From an uncultured Bacteroides sp. (GTDB taxonomy: Bacteria; Bacteroidota; Bacteroidia; Bacteroidales; Bacteroidaceae): a DNA stretch of 64,000 nucleotides. Shown here one piece after another: positions 25,093-33,128 of this stretch. Positions within the stretch are counted from its first letter, which is position 1. The number at the start of each line of letters is the position of its first letter. A model generated the notes under the pieces. The model saw only the letters and a program-made list of their open reading frames with translations, had not been told where the DNA came from and did not search any database. Where the stretch lies: assembly GCA_900542985.1 (NCBI GenBank), contig UQPQ01000010.1:1-64000 (forward strand), in the 5' to 3' direction. The translations under genes and the position numbers were made by a program.

Positions 25093-25830
25093 ATGTCATA
25101 TAAAGAACAAATAGACAGGACACGGATTCCGGCACACATTGCCATCATCATGGATGGAAACGGACGCTGGGCTAAACAACGGGGAGAAATACGTACCGTT
25201 GGACACCAGGCAGGAGCGGAAACCGTACACGTCATTACCGAAGAAGCGGCAAAATTGGGTGTGAAATATCTCACTCTGTACACTTTTTCTACCGAGAACT
25301 GGAATCGTCCGGCAGAGGAAGTGTCAGCATTGATGAATTTGCTTATGGACTCTCTTGAAGAGGAAACGTTCATGAAAAACAACATCCGCTTCCGTATCAT
25401 AGGCGACACAGATAAACTCCCGGCCAACGTGTTGGAACGTCTTAACCATTGCATACAGCGAACATCCGGTAATACGGGGATGTGTCTCACATTGGCCTTA
25501 AGCTATTCTTCAAAATGGGAACTGACTGAAGCTGTAAAAAACATAGCCCGGAAAGTAGCAAATAAAGAGCTGGATATCAACAGCATTACCGACCGAACTA
25601 TAGACGAGCATTTGGCAACAAACTATATGCCGGATCCGGAACTGCTGATACGTACAGGTGGAGAAATCCGACTCAGCAACTATCTGCTTTGGCAATGTGC
25701 CTACTCGGAATTGTATTTCTGCGATACATTCTGGCCGGATTTCAAAGCTGAAGAGTTATATAAAGCTATTTGTGATTATCAAAGAAGAGAACGCCGATTT
25801 GGCAAAACAAGTGAACAAATATTAAAGTAA
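25093..25830 (+). CDS. uppS: Undecaprenyl (isoprenyl) diphosphate synthase
   Basis: 245 aa from the ATG at 25093 ([13 protein letters not shown]). UppS condenses farnesyl diphosphate with eight isopentenyl diphosphates in cis to make the C55 lipid carrier for peptidoglycan and surface glycans. The catalytic loop [13 protein letters not shown] has Asp21. [13 protein letters not shown] and the C-terminal [15 protein letters not shown] motif complete the signature. The stop codon is 2 nt before bamA. The isoprene precursors come from the MEP pathway that includes ispG at 2.75 kb. Confidence 0.97.
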   Translation: MSYKEQIDRTRIPAHIAIIMDGNGRWAKQRGEIRTVGHQAGAETVHVITEEAAKLGVKYLTLYTFSTENWNRPAEEVSALMNLLMDSLEEETFMKNNIRFRIIGDTDKLPANVLERLNHCIQRTSGNTGMCLTLALSYSSKWELTEAVKNIARKVANKELDINSITDRTIDEHLATNYMPDPELLIRTGGEIRLSNYLLWQCAYSELYFCDTFWPDFKAEELYKAICDYQRRERRFGKTSEQILK

Positions 25831-25832
25831 AG

Positions 25833-28481
25833 ATGCGATACTGTTTTTCCCTCATCCTATTGACTCTGACAAGTGTATTCTGTTTTACCACAAACGGATA
25901 TGCACAGGAGAATAATACAACGACTAACAGCGATACTCCGGTTATTCTGTATAACGGAACTCCGAAAAAATACGAAATAGCCGATATCAAAGTGGATGGT
26001 ATTAAGAATTACGAAGACTATGTCCTGATTGGCATATCTGGTTTAGCTGTAGGACAAACGATTACTGTGCCCGGAGACGACATTACCAGTGCCGTAAAAC
26101 GATACTGGCGTCACGGCTTGTTCTCCGACGTGAAAATTGTAGCAGACAAGATTGAAGGAAATAAAATTTATTTGCGCATTCAGCTGACTCAACGTCCGCG
26201 AATCACCGATATCGCTTTTCATGGAGTGAAAAAGAGCGAACGTGAAGATTTACAGCAGAAACTGGGAAACATGGTTAAGGGTATGCAGATTACTCCGAAC
26301 ATGATAGACCGTGCCAAAATCATTATCAAGAAGCATTTTGATGAAAAAGGTTTCAAGAATGCAGAAGTCAACATTATAGAACGTGAGGATACTGCAAATA
26401 AAGAACAAGTTTACGTAGATGTAAATATCGACAAGAAAGCCAAAGTAAAGGTACATAAAATTACCATCGAGGGAAACTCTGTGCTGAGCGATAAAAAGCT
26501 GAAACGTGTGATGAAGAAAACCAACGAAAAAGGTAAACTCATCAACTTGTTCCGCACCAAGAAATTCATCGAAGAAAAATACGAAGAAGATAAACAGAAA
26601 ATTATCGAAAAATATAACGAACTGGGATATCGTGACGCCCAAATCGTAGAAGACAGCGTATCTGCTTACGATGATAAGACGGTTGATGTATACATGAAAA
26701 TTGAAGAAGGTACAAAATACTATCTGAGAAACATTACCTGGGTAGGTAATACAGTGTATCCTTCGGACTTGCTGAGCCAACAGCTCCGCATGAAACATGG
26801 TGATGTATACAACCAGAAATTGCTGAACGACCGTATCAATACCGATGAAGATGCTATCGGAAATAACTATTATAACCGTGGATATGTCTTCTTCCACCTT
26901 GATCCGGTAGAAGTTAACATCAACAACGACTCTATTGACCTGGAAATGCGTATTGTAGAAGGTCCACAGGCTTCTATTAAACATGTACGCATCAATGGTA
27001 ACGACCGTTTGTACGAAAACATTGTACGCCGTGAGTTGCGTGTACGTCCGGGAGACCTCTTCAGTAAAGAAGCAATCGAACGTTCTTACCGTGAAATTGC
27101 TCAGATGGGACACTTTAACCCTGAAAATATAGACCCGGGAATCAAGCCTAATCCGGAAGACGGTACAGTAGATATTAACTGGAAACTGGAATCGAAAGCC
27201 AATGACCAGGTAGAATTCTCTGCCGGATGGGGACAAACCGGTATTATCGGTAAACTGAGTTTGAAATTTACAAACTTCTCGTTTGCCAACTTATTCCGTA
27301 AAAACGATAACTACCGAGGATTCCTGCCACAGGGCGACGGACAGACTTTAACCATCAGCGGACAGACGAACGGTCAGTACTATCAGTCGTATAGTATATC
27401 ATTCTTCGATCCTTGGTTTGGAGGAAAACGTCCGACTTCATTCTCTGTATCGGCATTCTACTCTATACAGACCGACGTCAGCAGCCAGTACTATAACTCG
27501 GCTTATATGAACAACTATTACAACTACCTGTACGGCTACGGCAACATGTACGGTGGATATTACGATAACTACGAATCTTACTACGACCCAGACAAGTCTA
27601 TCAAGATGTTTGGTGTTTCCGTAGGATGGGGTAAGCGTCTGAGATGGCCGGATGACTACTTTACACTGTCTGCCGAACTGTCTTACCAACGCTTTATGCT
27701 GAAAGACTGGAGCTATCTGTACATTATGCTGAACAACGGTCAGTATATGAATACCGGTAACTGTAATAGCTTAAGCCTGAACCTGACTTTATCTCGTAAC
27801 TCTACCGATAACCCGATTTTCCCACGTTACGGTTCCGAGTTCAGTGCTTCACTACAAATTACTCCTCCGTATTCTTTGTTCAGCAATAAAGACTATTCTA
27901 CATACGGAAAAGACAATTACGAAGATGCAGCCAGCATGTATAAATGGATTGAATACCACAAATGGAAATTTAAAGCCAAAACTTATACAGCGCTGATGGA
28001 TATCCAAAAATGTCCGGTAATCATGACACGTACCGAGTTTGGTCTTCTGGGGCACTTCAACAAGTACAAACGTTCTCCGTTTGAAACATTCTATGTAGGT
28101 GGTGACGGTATGACAGGATACAGTTACAACTACGCTTCGGAAACGATTGCACTGCGTGGTTACGAAAATGGAGCCCTGACTCCTTACGGAAGTGAAGGTT
28201 ACGCTTATATTCGTTTGGGTGCAGAATTGCGCTACCCGCTGATGCTTGAAAACTCAACCAGTATCTATGCACTGGGCTTCGTAGAAGCAGGTAATGCATG
28301 GACAGAAGTTGGAAAATTCAATCCATTCAGTTTGAAACGCTCTGCCGGTGTCGGTGTACGTATCTTCCTCCCGATGATTGGTATGATGGGTATTGACTGG
28401 GCATACGGATTTGATAAGATTAACGGTTCGACACAGTATGGTGGAAGCCAGTTCCACTTCATTATCGGACAAGAATTCTAA
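25833..28481 (+). CDS. bamA: Outer-membrane protein assembly factor BamA
   Basis: 882 aa, somewhat longer than E. coli BamA (810). A signal peptide (1-24, ending GYAQ) precedes five POTRA domains (about 45-430), with repeats such as GIKNYEDY, FHGVKKSERED, IEGNSVLSDKK, WVGNTVYPSDL and INGNDRLYENI. A 16-strand barrel follows, and the C-terminus ends in F, as outer-membrane barrels require. BamA inserts beta-barrels in the outer membrane. Residues 550-589 hold an unusual Tyr/Asn/Gly-rich insert with 14 Tyr in 40 positions. The gene is flanked by uppS and two skp genes. Confidence 0.96.
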   Translation: MRYCFSLILLTLTSVFCFTTNGYAQENNTTTNSDTPVILYNGTPKKYEIADIKVDGIKNYEDYVLIGISGLAVGQTITVPGDDITSAVKRYWRHGLFSDVKIVADKIEGNKIYLRIQLTQRPRITDIAFHGVKKSEREDLQQKLGNMVKGMQITPNMIDRAKIIIKKHFDEKGFKNAEVNIIEREDTANKEQVYVDVNIDKKAKVKVHKITIEGNSVLSDKKLKRVMKKTNEKGKLINLFRTKKFIEEKYEEDKQKIIEKYNELGYRDAQIVEDSVSAYDDKTVDVYMKIEEGTKYYLRNITWVGNTVYPSDLLSQQLRMKHGDVYNQKLLNDRINTDEDAIGNNYYNRGYVFFHLDPVEVNINNDSIDLEMRIVEGPQASIKHVRINGNDRLYENIVRRELRVRPGDLFSKEAIERSYREIAQMGHFNPENIDPGIKPNPEDGTVDINWKLESKANDQVEFSAGWGQTGIIGKLSLKFTNFSFANLFRKNDNYRGFLPQGDGQTLTISGQTNGQYYQSYSISFFDPWFGGKRPTSFSVSAFYSIQTDVSSQYYNSAYMNNYYNYLYGYGNMYGGYYDNYESYYDPDKSIKMFGVSVGWGKRLRWPDDYFTLSAELSYQRFMLKDWSYLYIMLNNGQYMNTGNCNSLSLNLTLSRNSTDNPIFPRYGSEFSASLQITPPYSLFSNKDYSTYGKDNYEDAASMYKWIEYHKWKFKAKTYTALMDIQKCPVIMTRTEFGLLGHFNKYKRSPFETFYVGGDGMTGYSYNYASETIALRGYENGALTPYGSEGYAYIRLGAELRYPLMLENSTSIYALGFVEAGNAWTEVGKFNPFSLKRSAGVGVRIFLPMIGMMGIDWAYGFDKINGSTQYGGSQFHFIIGQEF

Positions 28482-28490
28482 AATATTCAG

Positions 28491-28558
28491 AGAATGAAGA
28501 ATCAAGAATGGGGAATAGATTGAACAGACTGTTTCTTTCATTTTTAATTCTTCATTCT
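28491..28558 (+). terminator. Inverted repeat with T tract after bamA
   Basis: A perfect 12-bp pair AGAATGAAGAAT (28491-28502) and ATTCTTCATTCT (28547-28558) is followed by TTTTTTTTCTT. The 44-nt loop is long for a terminator, so partial read-through into the skp genes is plausible. Confidence 0.5.
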
Positions 28559-28589
28559 TTTTTTCTTAACCCTTAATTATATTTGGCCT

Positions 28590-29105
28590 ATGAAAAGATT
28601 TATTCTATCTACCGTGTTATTTATAGCTTGTATGATGACAGCAAATGCACAACGCTTTGCCTTGATTGATATGGAGTATATCTTAAAACAGATTCCGGCT
28701 TACGAACAGGCTAACCAACAATTGGAAGCTCTTTCCAAACAGTATCAAAGCGAAATAGAAGCCAAGACAGCAGAAGCGAAGAAACTTTATGAAAGCTACC
28801 AGAAAGATGCAGAATCGCTGACTGCGGCACAAAAAACAGCCAGAGAAGAGGCAATTGTAGGAAAAGAAAAAGAAGCGGCCGAATTGCGTAAGAATTATTT
28901 TGGACCGGAAGGTACCATCATGAAAAAACGTCAGGAACTGATTACTCCTATTCAGGATGCTATCTACAATGCCGTAAAAGAAGTAGCCACTCAGGCTGGA
29001 TACGATGTTGTATTGGACCGGGCATCGGCACAAAGCATGATATTTGCTTCTCCGCGCATTGATATCAGTAATGAAATTCTTTCGAAATTAGGATATTCAA
29101 ATTAA
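28590..29105 (+). CDS. OmpH/Skp-family periplasmic chaperone, first copy
   Basis: 171 aa. The signal peptide (1-20) is cut before QRFALIDMEYILKQIP. A long coiled-coil (about 40-115) forms the tentacles of Skp-like trimers, and a C-terminal beta segment (YDVVLDRASAQSMIFASPRIDIS) completes the body. Skp holds unfolded barrel proteins on the way to BamA. It lies 108 nt downstream of bamA and 62 nt upstream of a second family member. Confidence 0.93.
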   Translation: MKRFILSTVLFIACMMTANAQRFALIDMEYILKQIPAYEQANQQLEALSKQYQSEIEAKTAEAKKLYESYQKDAESLTAAQKTAREEAIVGKEKEAAELRKNYFGPEGTIMKKRQELITPIQDAIYNAVKEVATQAGYDVVLDRASAQSMIFASPRIDISNEILSKLGYSN

Positions 29106-29167
29106 TTTTATACATTTGCACAATCGTAAACAAGAACAATTATAAACAAATATAGAAACTAAGAATT

Positions 29168-29713
29168 ATGTTGAAGAAAATTGCTTTTTTACTTTTACTC
29201 ATCGCTCCGATGAGTGTCTTCGCACAGAAGTTTGCACACTTCAAGTCAATGGACATTATCCCAGTTATGCCAGAATATGCAAAAGCACAGACTGACATTC
29301 AGACTATGCAGAAACAGTACGAAGACGAAATAAAACGTGCTTCTGACGAGTTTAACAAAAAGTATGCAGAATATCAGCAGGAACAGAAATCACTGCCACA
29401 GAATATTCAGGAACGTCGTCAAAAAGAATTGCAGGAAATGTCTGAAAAAGGAATGCAGTTCCAGCAGGAAGCACAGCAGCAGTTGCAAAAGGCTTATGGT
29501 GAAATGATGGAGCCTATCTACAAAAAAATGGAAGATGCTGTGAAAGCTGTTGGTGCTGCCGGCGGATATACTTATGTATTCGACTTGAACAGAACTGATA
29601 TTCCTTATATCGATGAAACTGTATCAAAAGATGTAACTAATGACATTAAAACTAAATTGGGTATCAGCCTGACTGCTGTTCCGGCTACTCCGGCTGCTGC
29701 TCCGGTTCAGTAA
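29168..29713 (+). CDS. OmpH/Skp-family periplasmic chaperone, second copy
   Basis: 181 aa with a signal peptide (1-20, ending SVFAQ). It has the same layout as the first copy: KFAHFKSMDIIPVMPEY, a long Gln/Glu/Lys-rich coiled coil (about 40-110), then YTYVFDLNRTDIPYID. The sequence is clearly diverged, and the C-terminus adds a Pro/Ala tail (VPATPAAAPVQ). The paralogue pair next to bamA is common in Bacteroidetes. Whether the two form mixed trimers cannot be told. Confidence 0.92.
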   Translation: MLKKIAFLLLLIAPMSVFAQKFAHFKSMDIIPVMPEYAKAQTDIQTMQKQYEDEIKRASDEFNKKYAEYQQEQKSLPQNIQERRQKELQEMSEKGMQFQQEAQQQLQKAYGEMMEPIYKKMEDAVKAVGAAGGYTYVFDLNRTDIPYIDETVSKDVTNDIKTKLGISLTAVPATPAAAPVQ

Positions 29714-29730
29714 TATTAAGAAGACTATAT

Positions 29731-29802
29731 TGTCATTCTGAACAATAGCGAAGAATCTCGTTGCACATAATACGTGCTCTCTGTTCGAGATTCTTCGCTA
29801 TT
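29731..29802. repeat. Long intergenic inverted repeat between skp and murI
   Basis: A perfect 17-bp pair AATAGCGAAGAATCTCG (29744-29760) / CGAGATTCTTCGCTATT (29786-29802) is preceded by TGTCATTCTGAAC at 29731. The leading TGTCATTC is shared with the element at 33015. It may also act as a terminator for the skp genes. Confidence 0.75.
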
Positions 29803-29832
29803 CTTTATAACCTATCCCAAAAACTTCTCACC

Positions 29833-30663
29833 ATGCATGTACAGACAGGACCTATCGGCGTATTCGACTCCGGCTATGGAGGACTGACTATTCTCAACAA
29901 GTTCAGAGAACTGCTCCCGGAATATAACTATATTTATTTGGGAGATAATGCACGTACGCCATACGGTACACGTTCTTTTGAGGTGGTATACGAATTTACC
30001 CTGCAAGCTGTCAGAAAACTCTTCGAGCTGGGATGTCCGCTTGTCATCCTCGCATGCAACACAGCTTCGGCAAAAGCGTTGAGAAGCATACAGCAAAATG
30101 ATCTTCCACATCTAGATGCAAGCCGAAGAGTACTGGGGGTTATACGACCTACAGCCGAGTGCATCGGTCAACTGACCAAAAGCCGTCACGTAGGATTGCT
30201 GGCTACTGCCGGTACAGTCAAGTCAGAATCTTATCCCCTTGAAATCCGCAAACTGTTTCCCGACATTCATGTTACGGGAGTTCCTTGTCCTATGTGGGTA
30301 CCTTTGGTAGAAAATAATGAATTTGACCAGGAAGGAGCAGATTATTTTGTTCAAAAATATATCAATCAACTACTTGAAAAAGATCCGGATATTGACACTA
30401 TTATCTTAGGATGTACGCATTATCCGCTACTTATGGACAAGATCAGAACCTTTACTCCTGCACATATCCGCCTTGTTGCACAAGGAGAATACGTCAGCCG
30501 AAGCCTGAAAGATTATCTGCATCGTCACCCGGAAATGAAAGAACGTTGCGCTACTGGAGGAAAATGTGAGTTTCTTACTACTGAATCTGTCGATAAATTT
30601 CAGGAATCGGCCTCGGTTTTTCTACACGAACAAATTCATGTGCGCAGCATTTCTTTAGAGTAA
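29833..30663 (+). CDS. murI: Glutamate racemase
   Basis: 276 aa from the ATG at 29833 (MHVQTGPIGVFDSGYGG); in-frame codons upstream fall in the inverted repeat and are not used. MurI makes D-glutamate for peptidoglycan. The two catalytic cysteines are Cys75 in ACNTASA and Cys194 in GCTHYPLL. The N-terminal FDSGYGGLTI and GDNARTPYG motifs bind substrate. It ends the plus-strand envelope block that begins with the lipoprotein and uppS. Confidence 0.97.
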   Translation: MHVQTGPIGVFDSGYGGLTILNKFRELLPEYNYIYLGDNARTPYGTRSFEVVYEFTLQAVRKLFELGCPLVILACNTASAKALRSIQQNDLPHLDASRRVLGVIRPTAECIGQLTKSRHVGLLATAGTVKSESYPLEIRKLFPDIHVTGVPCPMWVPLVENNEFDQEGADYFVQKYINQLLEKDPDIDTIILGCTHYPLLMDKIRTFTPAHIRLVAQGEYVSRSLKDYLHRHPEMKERCATGGKCEFLTTESVDKFQESASVFLHEQIHVRSISLE

Positions 30664-30742
30664 CAATATTCTTCTCTATCCTCTTTTATTGGTATATCTT
30701 TTTAGTCTATCTAGTCTCCTGTATTGCTCTATCTTTATTTAA

Positions 30743-30757
30743 TTGTAATTATTACAA
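30743..30757. promoter_or_regulatory. PerR/Fur-like palindrome upstream of ahpC (distal)
   Basis: TTGTAATTATTACAA is a 7-1-7 palindrome that matches the PerR box consensus TTATAATNATTATAA at 12 of the 14 defined positions. It lies about 48 nt upstream of the -7 box. Confidence 0.6.
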
Positions 30758-30763
30758 ATATAA

Positions 30764-30783
30764 AATACCTATAATTAGGTATT
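30764..30783. promoter_or_regulatory. Second palindrome overlapping the ahpC -33 element
   Basis: AATACCTATAATTAGGTATT has 7-nt arms (AATACCT / AGGTATT) and a 6-nt centre. Its right end overlaps the -33 TTG. It differs in sequence from the two flanking palindromes and could bind a different regulator. Confidence 0.5.
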
Positions 30784-30812
30784 GCTAGCCTTTAACGGTT
30801 GCTTTACCTTTG
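30782..30812 (+). promoter_or_regulatory. ahpCF promoter
   Basis: TTG at 30782-30784 and TACCTTTG at 30805-30812 with 20 nt between them match the Bacteroides consensus fully. The predicted leader is about 36 nt. Confidence 0.75.
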
Positions 30813-30814
30813 TA

Positions 30815-30829
30815 TTGTAATAATTACAA
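30815..30829. promoter_or_regulatory. PerR/Fur-like palindrome at the ahpC transcription start
   Basis: TTGTAATAATTACAA is the reverse complement of the distal box. It covers the expected transcription start just after the -7 element, where a bound repressor would block initiation. Confidence 0.6.
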
Positions 30830-30855
30830 ATTTATAATATTAAAATATAGAGCTT

Positions 30856-31422
30856 ATGACAACAATCATCAATTCAAGAATTCCAGAGTTTAAAGTACAG
30901 GCATATCATAACGGAAAGTTTGTTACAGTATCAAACGAAGATTTGAAAGGCAAATGGGCTATTTTCTTTTTCTACCCTGCTGACTTTACTTTCGTGTGTC
31001 CTACCGAACTGGTAGATATGGCAGAGAAATACGAACAATTCAAAGCAATGGGAGTGGAAGTTTATTCTGTAAGCACTGATTCGCATTTTGTGCACAAAGC
31101 ATGGCATGATGCATCTGAAAGCATCCGTAAAATTCAATATCCGATGCTGGCCGATCCTACCGGAGCCTTATCGCGTGCATTTGGCGTAATGATTGAAGAA
31201 GACGGTATGGCTTATCGCGGTACTTTCGTGGTAAATCCGGAAGGTTTGATTAAGTTAGTAGAAATACAGGATAACAGCATTGGCCGTAACGCGGACGAAT
31301 TGTTGCGTAAAGTAGAAGCAGCTCAGTTTGTAGCAGCACACGACGGTGAAGTCTGCCCTGCTAAATGGAAGAAAGGAGCAGAAACTCTGAAGCCAAGTAT
31401 CGACCTTGTTGGTAAAATCTGA
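30856..31422 (+). CDS. ahpC: Alkyl hydroperoxide reductase C (2-Cys peroxiredoxin)
   Basis: 188 aa. The peroxidatic Cys48 lies in FTFVCPTEL and the resolving Cys167 in GEVCPAKW, with the Arg of the active site further on. AhpC reduces H2O2, alkyl hydroperoxides and peroxynitrite and is recycled by AhpF, encoded 17 nt downstream. It follows a strong promoter with three palindromes, which implies tight oxidative-stress control. Known Bacteroides ahpCF operons respond to OxyR; the palindromes here look more like PerR/Fur sites. Confidence 0.97.
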   Translation: MTTIINSRIPEFKVQAYHNGKFVTVSNEDLKGKWAIFFFYPADFTFVCPTELVDMAEKYEQFKAMGVEVYSVSTDSHFVHKAWHDASESIRKIQYPMLADPTGALSRAFGVMIEEDGMAYRGTFVVNPEGLIKLVEIQDNSIGRNADELLRKVEAAQFVAAHDGEVCPAKWKKGAETLKPSIDLVGKI

Positions 31423-31439
31423 ACAGGAAAGGAGGAGTT

Positions 31440-32987
31440 ATGTTGGATGCATCATTGAAAGAACAACTGAAAACTCTTTTCAGAGCACTGGAAGCCGACT
31501 ATGTATTCGACATAAAAGTACGTGCGGGACATGAGTCTCGCACAGATTTACTAGAATTATTAGAGGACACTGCTTCCTGCTCGGATAAACTCTCTTGCCG
31601 CATAGCAGAGGGAGAAAGTCTGGAGTTTCATCTTCTGAAAAATGGAGAGGACACCGGAGTCTGCTTCAAAGCAGTACCAGGCGGACACGAATTCAGTTCG
31701 CTGATTCTTGCGATACTTAATGCTGATGGGAAAGGCAAGAACCTTCCGGATTCAGTAACGCTTAATCGCTTAAAGCAATTGCAGGGAAATATCCAGCTGA
31801 CTACATACATGTCGCTCAGCTGCACAAACTGTCCCGATGTAGTACAGGCACTCAATCTGATGGCACTGTTGAATCCTCAAATTAAACATACAGCCATTGA
31901 CGGAGCTTTGTTTCCGGAAGAAAGCGATCGTCTTAAAATACAAGCAGTCCCCACCGTATTCCTCGGTAAAGAAAGACTGCATATTGGAAGAAGCTCTTTC
32001 GGCGAGCTGTTAGAAAAACTGGAAGCCAACACAGAAACTACTGATATAAATGATAACACTCCCATTACCCGTCACTTCGATATATTGATAGCTGGTGGAG
32101 GTCCGGCCGGAGCATCAGCCGCTATCTATTCGGCACGAAAAGGATTGAAAGTTGCACTCATAGCGGGACAGATAGGAGGACAAGTTAATGAGACCGTAGG
32201 TATAGAAAACCTCATTTCAGTAGCATATACTACAGGAAAAGACTTAGCTGGTAATCTACGCAAACATTTGGAGGAATATCATATCGACATTTATGATAAC
32301 CGTAAAATTGAAGAATGTATAGTAGAAGGAAACGAAAAAATACTTCGTACTAAAGGTGGTGAAGAGTTTCGTGCACCGTCTCTGATTATTGCAACCGGAG
32401 CATCGTGGAGAAAACTGAACGTACCGGGAGAAACTGAATATATCGGACGGGGAGTTGCATTCTGTCCGCATTGTGACGGACCATTTTATAAAGGCAAGAA
32501 AGTAGCTGTAATCGGAGGAGGAAACTCGGGAGTAGAAGCAGCTATTGATTTGGCAGGAATCTGTTCGGAAGTAACAGTTATTGAATTTATGGATAACCTG
32601 AAGGCAGATACCGTCCTTCAACATAAACTGCGTACACTTTCTAATGTAAAAGTATTGACAAGTACACAAACCCTTGAAATGATAGGCGACGGAAATTCAA
32701 TGAATGCATTAAGGCTGAAGAACCGGGAAAACGGTGAAGAAATGCAAATGCCATTCGATGGTGTCTTCATACAAATAGGGCTCTCTGCCAATAGCGAGTT
32801 GTTTAAAGAGATAGTGGAAGTAAACCGTGTCGGGGAGATTCTAACCGATCGTAACTGCCGCACGTCCGTGCCTGGTATTTATGCTGCCGGCGATGTCTCG
32901 GATGTGGCTTATAAACAGATTATCATCTCTATGGGAGAAGGTGCCAAAGCTGCTCTTTCGGCTTTTGAAGATAAAATAAGAAGTTAG
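31440..32987 (+). CDS. ahpF: Alkyl hydroperoxide reductase subunit F
   Basis: 515 aa with a strong ribosome-binding site (AGGAAAGGAGGAG) just before the ATG. The N-terminal double thioredoxin-fold domain carries CTNC (128-131), which passes electrons to AhpC. The thioredoxin-reductase-like part has the FAD motif GGGPAGA (219-225), the CPHC disulfide (342-345) and the NAD(P)H motif GGGNSG. It uses NADH to recycle AhpC, so the two genes form one peroxide-detoxifying system. Confidence 0.97.
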   Translation: MLDASLKEQLKTLFRALEADYVFDIKVRAGHESRTDLLELLEDTASCSDKLSCRIAEGESLEFHLLKNGEDTGVCFKAVPGGHEFSSLILAILNADGKGKNLPDSVTLNRLKQLQGNIQLTTYMSLSCTNCPDVVQALNLMALLNPQIKHTAIDGALFPEESDRLKIQAVPTVFLGKERLHIGRSSFGELLEKLEANTETTDINDNTPITRHFDILIAGGGPAGASAAIYSARKGLKVALIAGQIGGQVNETVGIENLISVAYTTGKDLAGNLRKHLEEYHIDIYDNRKIEECIVEGNEKILRTKGGEEFRAPSLIIATGASWRKLNVPGETEYIGRGVAFCPHCDGPFYKGKKVAVIGGGNSGVEAAIDLAGICSEVTVIEFMDNLKADTVLQHKLRTLSNVKVLTSTQTLEMIGDGNSMNALRLKNRENGEEMQMPFDGVFIQIGLSANSELFKEIVEVNRVGEILTDRNCRTSVPGIYAAGDVSDVAYKQIIISMGEGAKAALSAFEDKIRS

Positions 32988-33014
32988 TCTATGTATATAT
33001 AAAGAATATAAAAT

Positions 33015-33072
33015 TGTCATTCGGAATATAATAAGGAAGAGATTACTCGACTGCATTTCATTCCGAATGACA
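33015..33072. repeat. Intergenic inverted repeat between the convergent ahpF and LolC/E-like genes
   Basis: A perfect 13-bp pair TGTCATTCGGAAT (33015-33027) / ATTCCGAATGACA (33060-33072). Its position between convergent genes fits a two-way terminator, although T tracts are poor. The arm shares TGTCATTC-GAA with the element at 29731. Confidence 0.7.
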
Positions 33073-33128
33073 CTCTTGTTTCTATGTAGCCTGTAATGCA
33101 GTGTTCATCACATATATCGATACAAGTT

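Noticed and set aside
26250..27236. 328-codon antisense frame within bamA
   Set aside because: Phe/Tyr-rich composition typical of the reverse of a POTRA-coding region, without promoter or ribosome-binding site.
29761..29832. Upstream extension of murI
   Set aside because: The added 24 codons run through the intergenic inverted repeat.
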